A model generated the notes under the pieces. It saw nothing but the letters and a program-made list of their open reading frames with translations, was not told the DNA's origin and made no database searches. Made by a program: the position numbers and the translations under genes. Source: Pseudopithomyces maydicus (Eukaryota; Ascomycota; Dothideomycetes; Pleosporales; Didymosphaeriaceae). Taken from it: a stretch of DNA of 64,000 bases. Numbering within the stretch: position 1 is the stretch's first letter; the number at the start of each line of letters is the position of its first letter. The stretch is from NCBI GenBank assembly GCA_026873275.1, contig JANTUC010000005.1:2356001-2420000 (forward strand), given 5' to 3'. Of the stretch, positions 33,687 to 45,767 are shown one piece after another.

Positions 33687-34217
33687 CTAGTTTCTGCAAT
33701 CCGCATCGCCATTGGAAAGACATTGCGTGTTGCACTTTCCAGCCAGCAGGACCCACTGGATTCGAGCTGAGATAAGATTGGCATGAGCATTTCCCTTGCA
33801 CTTGTAGCCGGAATCAAATCCTGGGATGAGGTAACCGATGCTGAGATTGATACCATTGGCCCAGCTGACACAGCATCGGTTTTTGCTGTCTAGCTCACGG
33901 CAAATCTTGCGGTTTCCGGCGCCGAGGTTCTCATTCTTCCTCCTAACAAGATCTTGGCGGAGCAGGTCGCAGGTGTTGGAGTATGCCTCATGGCGATTGT
34001 CGCACGAGACGACATTGTCGCCGCATTTTGCACGGCGCTCAAGGGCGAGATCAACGGCACGCGCCTCGAGTTCGGAGTCGTACCCATAGAAGGTGAGGTT
34101 ACCCTCCTCCAGTGGAACGGAGTTGAGCACTTTCATGCTGGGTACGGAGGCTACGGGGCCAGCTTGGGCCACAGTGGCCAAGGTGGAGGCGATGAATGCG
34201 ATGACCGAAACGCGCAT
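33687..34217 (-). CDS. Small secreted cysteine-rich protein, effector candidate (176 aa)
   Basis: Single exon, ATG 34217. Signal peptide at residues 1-19 (V-I-A-F-I-A-S-T-L-A-T-V-A-Q-A, then G-P-V). A pro-region runs to a dibasic Kex2-like site at residues 61-62 (E-R-R-A-K-C). The mature part of about 114 residues has ten cysteines, including one C-C pair (N-R-C-C-V-S-W), and spacing that suggests five disulphides. No enzyme motif. It lies about 400 bp from the transposon in a gene-poor AT-rich stretch, a setting common for plant-interaction effectors, but the host relationship is unknown and the effector role is inference. Confidence 0.75.
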   Translation of the reverse strand: MRVSVIAFIASTLATVAQAGPVASVPSMKVLNSVPLEEGNLTFYGYDSELEARAVDLALERRAKCGDNVVSCDNRHEAYSNTCDLLRQDLVRRKNENLGAGNRKICRELDSKNRCCVSWANGINLSIGYLIPGFDSGYKCKGNAHANLISARIQWVLLAGKCNTQCLSNGDADCRN

Positions 34218-34721
34218 GTTGATCTACTGCTTTGTCATTGGTACTCTATGCTATCGAAAAAGGGGGATGATCCTACACGTAGAGCTTGTAATTTGCGGGA
34301 GGCAAAGCAATTGTTGAATTTGGCTTGTTCGAGGAGCTGTCTGAGCAAAGTCGAGCCGTGAGCTGGTTGATGTCGATATTGTGATGAGAAACTCTCTACC
34401 TTTATACCCAAATGCTCGACTCCAGATGGCCTAAGGCTTACTCCCTTATTATTGAGTAGGTAATGGTGGTCAGCAGGTGTATGCGTTTTGCCATAACCGA
34501 ACCTTCATTCTTCCTCAATCCAGCACTCCACAGCCTCTTAACACATGGATCACGTTGCATTTGATTCCTTTCACATTCCTTCATTTACGCCCTGAATCAA
34601 ATGTGTGGGCCCGGACACCTGATATTGAGGTTGATTGACCCGATAGAGTCGCTGAGACGGTTAGTCGAGAAGGCTAACGGTGTTCATGGGTTCCCTCACA
34701 TGCAATCGTAAGGTAACAGCA
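34218..34721. other. Spacer, promoter side of the secreted-protein gene
   Basis: No ORF or repeat supported in these 504 bp. Confidence 0.4.
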
Positions 34722-35189
34722 TCACACGGGCATAATCTGATTGGGCATTTGGTTAGTGTTGAGACTGATTTCTAGAAGGTAGGTTGGCTGCCAGTTCAAT
34801 TTCCAAAAGAGGTGGGATGCAGATGGTAAGGATTCCATTCCCCTTTGCGCGTTAGCAAATTGTACAAGCATTTTGGCCTCGGGTTCACTGCCGATCCCTG
34901 TAATATGGGGCTCAGAAACTAAATTTGGAAAGGCACCGTCAACAAGATGATGCAAAGTAGGCAGGACTTCACGTATGCATGTAGCACGAAATCGTTGTAC
35001 ATCTTCAAGGTCATATCGGCGTAGTACCAGTGCCTGTTGCGATGGTTGAAGCAAAAAAAAAGCCAATGTAAGTACCGGAGTCCCATGCCCAGAAAAGATC
35101 CTCACTGCATGCTCGTCGGTTGCATATTCTGTGGTGGCACAGCAAACTGCGACCGTAGGGGTCCAGTTTGACGGATTGACTCGGGTCAT
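34722..35189 (-). CDS. Hypothetical protein, weak call (155 aa)
   Basis: Open frame from ATG 35189 with protein-like composition (L-V-L-R-R-Y-D-L-E-D-V-Q-R-F-R-A, H-H-L-V-D-G-A-F-P-N-L-V). No family recognised, no signal peptide, no intron evidence. It could be a real orphan, an exon of a larger gene or chance. Confidence 0.3.
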   Translation of the reverse strand: MTRVNPSNWTPTVAVCCATTEYATDEHAVRIFSGHGTPVLTLAFFLLQPSQQALVLRRYDLEDVQRFRATCIREVLPTLHHLVDGAFPNLVSEPHITGIGSEPEAKMLVQFANAQRGMESLPSASHLFWKLNWQPTYLLEISLNTNQMPNQIMPV

Positions 35190-35505
35190 GGAAAATCAGG
35201 TGACACCTTCACCTGAATCATGAACAACTGCCGAGCGGAAACCAAATTGAGCTCTAGTAAGCACAAAAAAATGTTTGTATTCGGCTGTGACACAGAATTT
35301 TGTATTTAAACGGCGGCACAGTTTGCATGTCAGACAAAAATGTGGGGGCCAATGCCTGTGCCCTAAACCTTTTATGGTTGAATTTGCGCGCGTTCTAACA
35401 GGCAGAAAAGAATGTCTTACTCGTAAAACTCTTTCAGGCGTTCTGCGACGAGCTGATTACCACCGCTTCCGACTGTGTACCTGAGCACCTTCTTAACATC
35501 CTTCA
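35190..35505. other. Spacer
   Basis: No supported gene between the weak ORF and the AAA ATPase 3' end. Confidence 0.4.
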
Positions 35506-37718
35506 TCAACATTTTCTTGTCTCCCCACCGTCCGTCCTTAATCTCAATTTCACTTGTAAGCTCGCCACGCGCAGAATATTTTTAATTGTCCTTCCATCCA
35601 ATGGTATCCGGCTTAGAGCTTGGAAATCTTCTTCGGAAAGGCTATGTTCTGTCTGCATCGCCATCTTCTTCCAGATGAATTCGCAGCTCTCTGCACTTAG
35701 CTGCTCAAATTTCAGCGTGATGTGCACGCGTGAAAATAGCGCGGTGTCAAAGTCAGACAAACGGTTAGTAGTTAAGAAGATGATACCTGACTGATATTCA
35801 AGCATACGAAGTAGAATTGAAGTCAGAGCGTTCTTTCTGCCATCACCGCTTTGTTGATCACGCGAGGCGACGAACGACTCCGCTTCGTCAAATAACAAGA
35901 TAGCCTCCCAGCGGGCGATACGCTTGAAAATGAGCTCTAGTTGATCCTCAATAGATGTATCGCGATAGTTGAAGATGTCAATGAGGCCGAGTTCAGCACC
36001 GCTCACGTAGTACAATGGGCGGTGAAGGGTTTCTGCTGCACTTTCTGTGAAGGTCAGAAATTAACTAAGGTATGCCACGTCGGGGATTCATACCTGCCGT
36101 CAGTGTTTTACCACAGCCCGGAGGCCCATGTAGCAGAAACACTAAGCCACGACCCTTTCCTGGAACAAAGTCATCAAAGGAGGAGGAGGATGCATGGTGG
36201 CTTTCGATGAGGCCGCGCACCATCTCCTTCTGTTCTGTCTCCATTTGCAGCATATCGTAGATATCGTCTTTCCATTCAACGTTCTTGATAGGATCGACAT
36301 CGATGAGACCCCAGCACTTGTATACTAGCGAATAAGCTGGTATGGTAGCAGGTAGTGTGATAAGTTCGTCATCAGTCATCTCTCTACCACCGCTCTCGGT
36401 ATTTGCCACGTTTATCTGAAGTAACACTGTTTTGGTCTCATCTCGTGTTGATGCGAAATATGAAATTCGACCTCTTGTAGTATCTTCCTGGGCAATGATG
36501 TCACGGAATTCGGGATTCTCTAGCATGAAGCCACTTGGGTCTACAACCAACCGTCCATTGTGCTGTGCCCCCTGCGTGAGCATTTCGACGTTGTGTTTAT
36601 CTGAAAATGTGACGTACCTGTTTATTTGGCTTCGCATGGAAATTGATATTACCAGCATCTGGTTCGTAATTATAGTGACGCTTACTCACTTCTGGTAAGA
36701 CCCAGAAAGGCCCAGTGTATGTGCGATGACAGCCTTCGCCACGCGCGATGCTGTCGTTCTTTTCCCCGAAACACAGATCAACATGTCTCTTTCCTCTTGC
36801 TACTAGCTTGCGTTCTATCTCGTCCTTTTGTGGATGCATATTGAGCGGATAAGCAGGTAATGACCTTCAGATCATCATGTCAGTGAGACTGATCCACTCT
36901 GATGTTCATCCAAAAAGAAAATAGTCATACCTGATGGGCCTTACGCCTACGAACCCGCCAATACTGAAGGTACGCCATACGGGAATATATTGTCTCCCAT
37001 CAAAGCTGTTGAACTCGACATGCACATTCCAGATCTTCGGTTTCTCCGAGCCTTCTTGTGGCTCTTCGAAGCACCCCTTCACCTTGACGCACCACAATAG
37101 TGACTTCTCAGATGTTTCTCGGTTTTCCAGCAGAATCTTTGAGCCAATTGGAAAAAGCGACCAAAGGTTAGCGGCGTCGATAAGACCTTCGTCACGCGCC
37201 GTCTCTAGCGCGGTGATGGTAGTCTTCATGTAATTCTTGCGAAAGGTCTCTAACAGCTCCAGTTCGACCTTGACCTCGTCCGTTTCAGCATTCTGAATTG
37301 CCTCTTGAATACGCTCTTTGCAGAAATACAGCTCCGAGAAAGGTTCGTTGATGACGATAGGGTTTTGCTCAAGACTTGTTGATGTGTATCCTTTCGCAAT
37401 CTCCTTGAATGCTTTTCTCAGGATTGGAGACTGGAGTTCTAGCTTCATAGTCCAATGTTCACCCTTGTTCATATCCCAGTGATACATGCGGCGAAGGAGC
37501 AACGCTACATCGCCAAACTTCTTATTTGAAGGCCCTTTCTCGCTGTCTTCCCGACTCTGTTTGTCGGAGGTTTTGAACACTTCGCCAAGGTCTCCATATG
37601 GATTTGAGAGCTGGGTTACATCTTCAAACTGAGTTTTATAGCGTGTTGAATTATCCTTATCTTTGTCATCTCGATTTTTTACATAGTCCTGGTAAAGATC
37701 TTCAAAGTCGTCGTCCAT
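35506..37718 (-). CDS. AAA-family ATPase (670 aa, four exons)
   Basis: Fungal AAA+ protein with a long N-terminal region and one C-terminal ATPase domain; likely a remodelling ATPase, substrate unknown. Model complement(join(35506..36044, 36094..36600, 36686..36864, 36931..37718)), 2,013 nt, closing exactly in frame. Walker A H-G-P-P-G-C-G-K-T near residue 480, interrupted just after by a phase-1 intron; Walker B I-L-L-F-D-E-A-E near residue 540; sensor-like L-T-T-N-R; Arg-finger region F-S-R-V-H-I. The N-terminal half contains the F-D-G-R-Q-Y-I-P-V-W and Y-T-G-P-F-W segments common to fungal AAA proteins annotated with an extra uncharacterised domain (DUF7025-like). No frame errors, and no C-to-G skew switch. 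Divergent from the gene at 38155. Confidence 0.88.
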
Positions 37719-38154
37719 GGCTGACCTGAGTGATGTGTTGTTTTGTTTGGTATGGTACCCTGCCGAGGTGGTGGCTTATACAATGCCTTTGTTTATTGCT
37801 ATGAAGGATCCGATCAAGTTATAGTGATAGGAAAATGAAACAACGAATGCTTTGCTATTGATGGCGCGCTGAAAGATGCTCAACACAAGGGCGGGGACGA
37901 ACCGACTGGCCTGCAGAGCTGCGGCCTGATTACATATATTGTGGGATCGGGGTCCATCATCGGAATTGCCCGGGGTAGCTCGTTTAGATCTCGGTTGGCG
38001 CTCATCTGCAGTTGTCACTGGGCAAGTTTTTGCTTATTCATCCACCGCCAGGTTCGCCCCCAAATTCCCCCAGGCTTCTGGCTGGGCACAACAAAAACAT
38101 ATATCCTGGGGTGCGAATGGAAATCCTTCACAACGTCACTTTTCGCATTCTGAG
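37719..38154. promoter_or_regulatory. Divergent intergenic region (436 bp)
   Basis: Separates the start codons of the AAA ATPase (minus) and the 807-residue membrane protein (plus), so it should contain both promoters. No clear motif. Confidence 0.4.
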
Positions 38155-40633
38155 ATGGCGCGCTCCGAGCAGAGAAAATCGCAGTCGCAGGCGAAGTACG
38201 AGAATGGGGATGTGGAGAATTTGGAGCCACCCTCTTCGAGAACGCACAAGCGAGAGCGGTCGCTGGTGGACTGGGCATTGCCGAAAGTTGATTTTGCGAA
38301 TGTACAGTCGAAACTAAACACCCATGAGCATTTTGAAGTCAAAAGCGGGTATATCATGAGTGGGCTGCCCAAATTTCACGACCTGACGGCCTAGTGAGTG
38401 TCTTGCAACTTGACGAGAGACATGCTTACTTACCTGGTAAATTATCCAGCGACATATCATCTAATCAAGAAGTAAAATTCTGGGAGAAAGAGGTCTCGCG
38501 TTTAATAAAAGTTGCGAATAATCCTGGTACTGTCTTATTGAACGGAGAAGACGAATGGTTCGGTAGAGCCGACGGTGATGGATACACCAACCTGCATAAA
38601 GTAACTCTACAGCTACAAGATGCGTTGGACATTTGCATTCACGACAATGAGCTGTTGTTACTTGAACACATGCCAAGCCAAAGTGACCATGAGAGCTATA
38701 GAAATGCGAGAAGCCGGCTGCTACGCGATTACGATCCCGATACAGCCAAAGAAAGATTCCAGCGTCATTTGCGGCTGGACAAGGACAACGACCGATACTA
38801 TCATGCGCTGGTAAATTATATCACAGCAATGATGTTACAGGTTCTTCTACGCACGATGCGTGGCGCGTTATGGGAAGAGCATTGCGTCGCCACGATCGCG
38901 AAATTTGCAGCCAAATTGAAGATTCTGCTGAATGACTTGCCACGAGCAGCCTCGGTCTGTCTGAAGAAAACAGAAGAAGTGAAATTCCGAACGACACATA
39001 ATGCTCGAGCACGAAGAATGTTTGGCTACGAAAAAGAGCCAGAAGACGCCTATGAGCCCGATGCTGATGCAATGAGGGTTGGAGAAGACCAGAAGGGCGT
39101 AAAGAGTTATTGGCAACCGGGTCGGGTGGACGCTGAGATGCGGTATTTCATCGTAACTAAAACGTTCAATTCGGGGATCGCGCGACTGTTTCTTTCTGCT
39201 CTGTCAAATTTGAGTTCAAACGAGGATACGGAGATGTCAGCCGACGTCTTCGATAGCACGGTTCTGATGTATGAGGATTATATCACCAACAGGCGCTTGC
39301 TCCTATGCTCTCAACGCGATGGCACGATCGGCGCTGCAGCGGACCAGAGGGTCATCGCATCAGCTGGAGCGGCATTTAATGTCTGCTTAGATGTCTGGAA
39401 GTCCTTGAAAGTGGGCAAGCATGAAACGAGCGTCGTAAAAGCAGATAATTGGACGATGATATCGTGGAAGATGACCGAGCTCGATGCCGACACGCTCGAT
39501 CCCAAGCCTGACCATGTCACATCCTCGGCCAAACTGAAAACGATGAAGGATGTGATATCCGCTTTTGTACCGTTTTCTATGGTGTGTGGGAGTTTTCCAA
39601 GCATTTTACAAGATCTTTCGAACAACGCCTCGCTCATCGCAGATCCCATGGCACCTGTCAAACTGGTCCGACAGAATCCCTTCCTCGCTTCGTTGGGTGT
39701 ACGGACCAGTGCGTACATGTCGCGGCGGATGGACATCTTCAAGGACGACGATGCAAAAGATATCTCACAATCTCACCTAGCTCGGGAGAAGGCATTGACG
39801 CGATCGGCAACCGATCCGATGCTGACCATGTACGCGGACGAGAGAACAGCCGTCTCGGATCAAACCCTGCGTTCTCAACGCGATCGGCACAGAAGAGAGA
39901 TGGCAAAAGCAATGCTTGAATTTCAAACATGGATGATTGACGAAACGAGTGTCGTAATATCGAACAAAAAGTACGCATGGGGTTTTCTTGGGGGTGCTTA
40001 GTCCTTGTGCTAGGCGGTATGGCTATGGGATTATCTCTAGGGAACCGGATCGAAGGCGTGGATCCTCTAGGCTTTGCTACCTATTGCTGGGTTCTCGCCG
40101 GTTTTATCCTACTCATTGCCAAGTCGATGCGCGTCGAAAATTGGCCCTGGAGCCGTTTCTTCCGTGGCCAAGTTGTGTGCCGGTCACTTCGAGAAGTCGC
40201 TTCGGTCACCGGAATGGATCCGCAAGTTATTCTGGCCATTCTTCTGCGACTAGAGCCCCGTATGAACCTTATCAAGAGAGGGCCATTCAATGCAGTGTTC
40301 TCGAAACAGGGCGCCGATGGGTTCGCGATCGACGTCCCATTTCGTACTTCGACTTTGATAGAGGGTGGTCTGATACTAGTCAAGGTTCAGAGTGTGGTTG
40401 GTGATGCTCTTGTCGGCATTCGGTCCGATTTATGGACTCGATATGACTCTGTTTCTCCAAAGGGTGACAATGAGGCCATGGACAGAGTCGTATGTAGGGA
40501 TTTTCTGGACCCCGGAACATGGTCGAGCAGCGGGTTGAACGGCGAAGATTTTCCACTTTACACACTAAGTCGTTCAGATATCAAATGGTTCCGAGTGGTA
40601 GGGCTGTTTGAAAAGGATGCTTACTTCAATTGA
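38155..40633 (+). CDS. Large membrane protein of unknown function (807 aa)
   Basis: Exon 1 38155..38393, exon 2 38450..40633; the intron splits a Tyr codon (L-T-A-Y-D-I-S-S). The frame breaks at about 39990, where one G is missing from a run: restoring it joins the long upstream frame to the downstream one, continuing through a membrane pair (G-C-L-V-L-V-L-G-G-M-A-M-G and C-W-V-L-A-G-F-I-L-L-I-A) at residues ~593-645. With the base restored the length is 2,424 nt exactly. The N-terminal ~590 residues are soluble and mostly helical, and the C-terminal ~160 follow the hairpin, so both ends probably face the cytosol. Family not recognised. An in-frame upstream ATG (37939) is unlikely. Neighbour of the divergent AAA ATPase, with no proven link. 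Confidence 0.75.
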
Positions 40634-41157
40634 AGCCCAACTTTTACCTCTGCAGAAAATTTCCCACGGTTATTTTTACTCCTATGTTAACCCCAAAAGA
40701 GTGGAAGAACGATCAAAACTTTCCTTTGAAGGTAACCTGATAGAGTTCGATCTCCAGAATGATTTGGATTACTGAGACAACAACCGGATGACGTCACCCA
40801 TAACGACAGCTGCTCCGGACAGATGGAATTACTTCAAGGCAAACACCCGGAAAACGTATCCATAACTTCTTCCAAGAATGTTGGCACCAGTTCCAAATCT
40901 CGTTCAACGACCAATGATTCACATCAGCACGTGACATGATTCACCACTTCGGCAAACCATTTCCATCCCCACGAAAGCTTGTCTTCCCCAGAAACACCCC
41001 TTCCGCGCCACAACTCCTCGCGGATCCCTTCCGAAACCGTCATTACGGCCTAGCACAGGTCTAGATCCCGCATCGCACCATGTGGCTTTCGTGGGGTCCC
41101 CGCGTCTCGGAAAACGAAGTCCCGCCACGCTGGTCCACTGGACGTGCTTAAGTAACG
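40634..41157. other. Spacer
   Basis: Contains a CCGGA/CCGG-rich section near 40770-40860 and the promoter of the next gene. No ORF supported; the minus-strand ORF 40919-41128 has no recognisable content. Confidence 0.4.
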
Positions 41158-43061
41158 ATGGACTTGTCGACGATGTTGGATATATCGCGAATTGACGTCG
41201 GGTTTGCTATTCAGCAGTCAAACAAGATGTCGTCCGACAAAGCAGCGACGTTTCACCAGGAGAATATCGACACTGTGTCTACTTTGACACCACCCAGTGA
41301 TCCTGAGAGAGTGTACGAAGATGCAGCGGTGGGGGCCAACCTTGAGCTAGATGAAGATGCTCTACCTCCGGGGTACTTTCGCTCAAAGTTCTTCGTGGGG
41401 ACGATGGCGGCGATTGGGTTGGGGCTTTGTGCGGGTGTTGCGGCGTTTGGATACGCGGCGCCTATTCTAGGGATCATCAATGCAGATATCGGTCCCGTAA
41501 GTAATCGCTTTACTGGCTTGTGAGATGATGTGCTGAGCAAACATAGGATCCAAACATCACCTGGGTAGCACTCTCCTACACCCTCACCTCTGCCGTAACT
41601 CTCACCATCATCGGGCGTGTCTCCGATATCTTCGGCCGCCGCTGGGTCTTCGTTGGAGGCGCTGCGCTCGGCGTCATCGGCAGCATCATTGCCGCGACCG
41701 CACAAAGCGTCAACACGCTCATCGGGGCAACGACTATCATGGGCATCGCGGCGGCTACGCAGCTCTCGTATTTCTATGTCATGGGCGAGCTCGTTCCTAT
41801 GAAGTACCGTTTAGCGGGAAACGCTTTCTGCTATCTCTTTTGTCTCCCAGGCTCTGGCGTTGCTCCGCTGGTATCAAACGCATTCATCGTGTACCAGCCC
41901 AAAGTCGGGTGGCGCGGCTGCTACTACGTGCTCATCGGGATCGAGCTTGCGTCGTTCCTGTGCTGGTTCTTCTTCTATCACCCACCTACTTTCCGCATGA
42001 AGCACGGGCAACAAGCGTCGGTTGTCGAATATGTCAAGAAGTTCGATTACGTCGGGACCACGCTGTACACTGGGGGCCTTCTCGTGTTCATGATGGGCCT
42101 CAGCTGGGGCGGCTCCGTTTACCCATGGGCGTCCGCTTCTGTGATTGCTACAATCGTTGTGGGATTTGTTGCCTTGGTCGCGTTTGTACTGTGGGAGTGC
42201 TTCGTCGACCTCAAAGAACCACTGGTCCCCATGAGCATCTTCTCGAACTACTCCTGGAACGCCTCCGTTCTGCTCACCGGCCTGGGTGCCTCTGTTTACT
42301 ACGCCTTCGCCATCGTTTGGCCGTCCATGGTGGCTGTCCTGTACGGCGACGGGGGCATAATGGCCAGTGCAGCGCTGTCCTCGTTTGTCGGCCTCTTCAT
42401 CACCATTGGCCAGATCGTCGGTGGGTTTGTTGGAAAGAAATTAGGGCATCTAAAATGGCAGTGTGTCATTGGGATAACCCTCGGAGCCATCTGCTTCGGC
42501 TCTATGGCCTCCTGTGGCGTTGGTACTAAAGCTCGCGCATCTGCACTCGTCAGCGTGGGGGTTTTCTTCATTGGGTGGACTGAGGGTGCGGCTATTACCA
42601 TTGTGACACTTGCGGCGAAGGATCAGTTTGCACTAGGAACATCTGCGGGTGTCGCGGGGTCCATCAGATTTCTTATTTCCTCCATCGCGTCAACCGTGTA
42701 CTCGGTTATCTTGTCGAACCGCCTCACCACGACGATTGCTGCTGCTGTCCCACCGGCGGTCATTGCGGCTGGTCTTCCTGCATCCTCGGTCACGGCTTTT
42801 ATATCGGCTTTTGCGGTTGGGCCTTCCGCGTTTGAGGGGATACCTGGGGTAACGCCAGAGATTCTTTCGATCGGTACCAATGCTTACCAGCATGCCAATG
42901 CCGATGCATACCGTACTGTGTTTTTCTCGAATATTGCTTTCTCCGGGGTAGCTATCATTTGTAGCTTGCTGTTGCCGAATGTCGATCACCTGCTTACCGG
43001 CCAGGTTGCAACGACATTGCATAGTGGAAAGGATGAGCACTTGGTGGGGGAGAAAGCTTGA
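41158..43061 (+). CDS. MFS transporter, TRI12-like
   Basis: Fourteen-span major facilitator of the fungal TRI12 group, which includes trichothecene efflux pumps and siderophore-type carriers; the substrate here is unknown. Exon 1 41158..41496, exon 2 41547..43061, total 617 residues in frame with no errors. A ~80-residue cytosolic N-terminus leads to span 1 (F-V-G-T-M-A-A-I-G-L-G-L-C-A). Motif A is G-R-V-S-D-I-F-G-R-R-W; later E-L-V-P-M-K-Y-R and L-P-G-S-G-V-A-P fit the family; the C-terminus is hydrophilic. A later in-frame ATG (41227, M-S-S-D-K-A) is an equally plausible start. There is no biosynthetic gene next to it, so a cluster-specific role is not supported. Confidence 0.9.
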
Positions 43062-44119
43062 GGTGGTGTTATAGGTCATAATTAGTATTTTTATTCGAGT
43101 CCGTACGTGATCCCATCCCGACTTTAACGAGCACGTATCCTGTGGAGGAGTATGAACGTGATGCGTCCTTTCATGTTTAGCTGGGATACTACATCACATC
43201 CGAAGTCTGTTTGAGTACGATGTAGTGAATCGCTTCAGGCTCGAGTTTGTACCTTGTAGTCTGACGTCGAACAGGTCAGCAAATAAGCCCAGGCTCGTAA
43301 ATACATATCCCTGTATACTTCATTCGATATACCTACATCCAACGCCAATTCGGATGAATTCAAATTGTCCGCAAATGAATGTTTGAATTCAATAAAAAAT
43401 GCTTCAGAAGATCACTTCACCAAGAAAACTGCTCATACCCCAGGGAGTAGTTGTAGGACTATCCAACCCCCAACATGACCCCACATACAATCGCCTGGAG
43501 TATCTCACAGCACCATAAAAAACGCTCAAGGTCCGGCGCTAGTGATAACGTGATCCGTCAAGCCACTTTTCAAGGGACCGGTCGCGTTTGTAACGCGCTC
43601 CACTCGAGTGCAGACTCAAACAGTAAAGTGAAGCAGAAGAGTAGAGTTGATGTAGCACGGCATGTCGCTAATAATTGGTGAGTGAAAACTCGAGGTCGTG
43701 TGGGAGCTCTGAAAACGCTTCACTCATCGCACCTTCCCCCCAGAAAAAGGCTTCCTCCTTCCCTTCTGCCTGAGCATCACTTCCACCTCTTCAATCCTCT
43801 TCCACCTCCCCCCGCGTGGGCAGACACTGAATATTGCTGACCTTCGTTCTCTGTGCAGATCCATCCTGCGTGACTGGAATATTGCTGTCAACTGCATGCC
43901 ATCGAACTCGGTGAGCGAAAACAGAGGAAGCACGATCCTCTCAGTTAGCTAACGTGAGTCTGTTAGGTCCACGGGTGTCGCACTTTTACTATTGCACAGT
44001 GGATATTAGCGGGCATTCGCAGGAATATATAAAGCCTCTTCTCTGCTTCCATCGACCTCTACTCTTGCGGCTGGGTAACATCGTCGACGACATCTGATCG
44101 TAGTCTTTGGGCAAGGAAA
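43062..44119. other. Intergenic, no supported gene
   Basis: One kb with a short inverted element around GAATTCAAATTG / TTTGAATTC at 43357-43390, otherwise unremarkable. ORFs at 43475 and 43724 are short and unrecognised. Confidence 0.4.
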
Positions 44120-45767
44120 ATGTCGTAAGTGGAGGCTTTAACGGGTTGGATTGATGTGCGGCTAACAACAACTTGTAGTGACAACTTCAACAACCACGAA
44201 GACACCGTGATGGGCAATACGCATTCTCAGCAGGAGCGACTCGGGGAGCGGAGTGAGGAGTTCCAGCTTGCGACCAAGTCCTCACGCCAGCTCCAGCGCA
44301 GCAGGCCCTCCCCGCTTGTGATAGAGGATGTCAATTCCGTGGAGCAACCCCGTATCAGGTAAGTACTGTCCGTTTGAATGTCGTAAATATGTAGGCTAAT
44401 ATTGGAAGCCCACTGCCGCCGACTCCAGATAGTCGCGCAGCTGACGAGCTGCTCATTCGCAAGTTCGATCGCAATCTCAAGCGCAAGGCACCATCGTCGG
44501 TCATCGAAGAGCAGAAGCCGACTTATATCCAGAAGGCAAACAATCGAAAGGCGGGGAAGCGCATGGTCAGCAAGATTCGCCCGTCCACCACCGCAGTGGC
44601 TAGGCGAGTTAAGGCCAACGAGCTCGACATCACGATGAATGACCTGGGCGCGAGCAAGGGCAAGGAAGATGACGAGCAGCCATTCCGGTTCCTAGATTTG
44701 CCTGGAGGTGAGTATTAGCGATCTCAAGTTTGGTGACGGGGCTAACTAAGAACAGAGATTCGGAATGCAATCTACGAGCATTGTGTGAGCATGTCGGACA
44801 AACAAGTGCTCCTTCTCTACCGTCCCAAGACCAGCACTCTGCGCAACACCACCCGCCACATCCGTAGTAAACCTGGCCGGTACAGCGAGATCGAGGTTCC
44901 CGAGAAGACTCAAGACTCTTCCGATCAGCCTGAGCAGCATAAGCCGCTTGAGTCCAACCGTCCCTTTGTGGGACTTACGCAGATTTGCAAGCTGATCCGG
45001 GAGGAATTCTACCCTCTGTACATTGGTAAGCAGGAGGTCGGTTTGGACTTTGCCTACACAGCCCAGTATACCAAGACCTTCTTCAATCCCAACCAGAAGA
45101 TGTCGTACTCTACCGAGTTCGACCCCAAGCGGAAGAATATGCCGTTCCGAGGTAACATCACCGTGGCACTGGGATACAATATGATGCCTGTTGAGAAGGT
45201 GGTGGGATTCATCGATGCGCTTCCCCTGTTGAATACCTGGGCCAATTCGTCGCAAATTGAGGCTGGCTTCGGAAGGTATTCTCGTTTGCAATTTGTCCCG
45301 GAGCGAGACGGCGAGGCAAAGGACCTGTAAGTACTCACTCATATTAGGCCCCTAGAGTTGATGAGCTATCCAATACTAACTCTTGCAGATACCGTCTCTA
45401 CGGCCGAAAGGTCCTCCCAGACCGCACATGCGGCATCATGAACAAGAAGTGGCGTACCGTGCTTCGTCACCACCACCTAGCTGCCATTCGAGTCTATCGT
45501 ACCGGCCACGACTCCCGTAGGCGCCGGGAGGTTGAAACTCCTTACATCCACTTGATCTGGAAGTACGAGCATCGTGAGCCGTGGATGGATGGACTTGAGT
45601 GTGTGATACCTGACTCACCTACCGGCAATGGTACGGAAAACAGCTGGCTCGGCAAACTGGGTTTCGACCGTATGGAGCACTTCACTATCCGTGTTGGTGC
45701 TGAGCAGGAGCCCGGTCAGATCTTGAGCGACGACAGCTACGAATACTGGGCCCATCGCATCATTTAG
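44120..45767 (+). CDS. 2EXR/F-box-like fungal protein C (477 aa, five exons)
   Basis: Model join(44120..44124, 44179..44358, 44409..44707, 44756..45326, 45389..45767), 1,434 nt, in frame. The first exon is only 5 nt (ATGTC), spliced to TGACAAC. A basic, disordered N-terminal ~160 residues (R-K-A-G-K-R, a possible nuclear signal) precede F-L-D-L-P-G-E-I-R-N-A-I-Y-E-H; the Glu codon is again split G|AG by a phase-1 intron. Further on, F-V-G-L-T-Q-I-C-K-L-I-R-E-E-F-Y-P-L-Y corresponds to the second family motif, here without an intron. The C-terminal region (H-L-A-A-I-R-V-Y-R, E-H-F-T-I-R-V-G) is unassigned. No frame errors. Function unknown; F-box-like domains often serve ubiquitin ligases, but no Skp1-binding evidence is visible. 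Confidence 0.8.
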
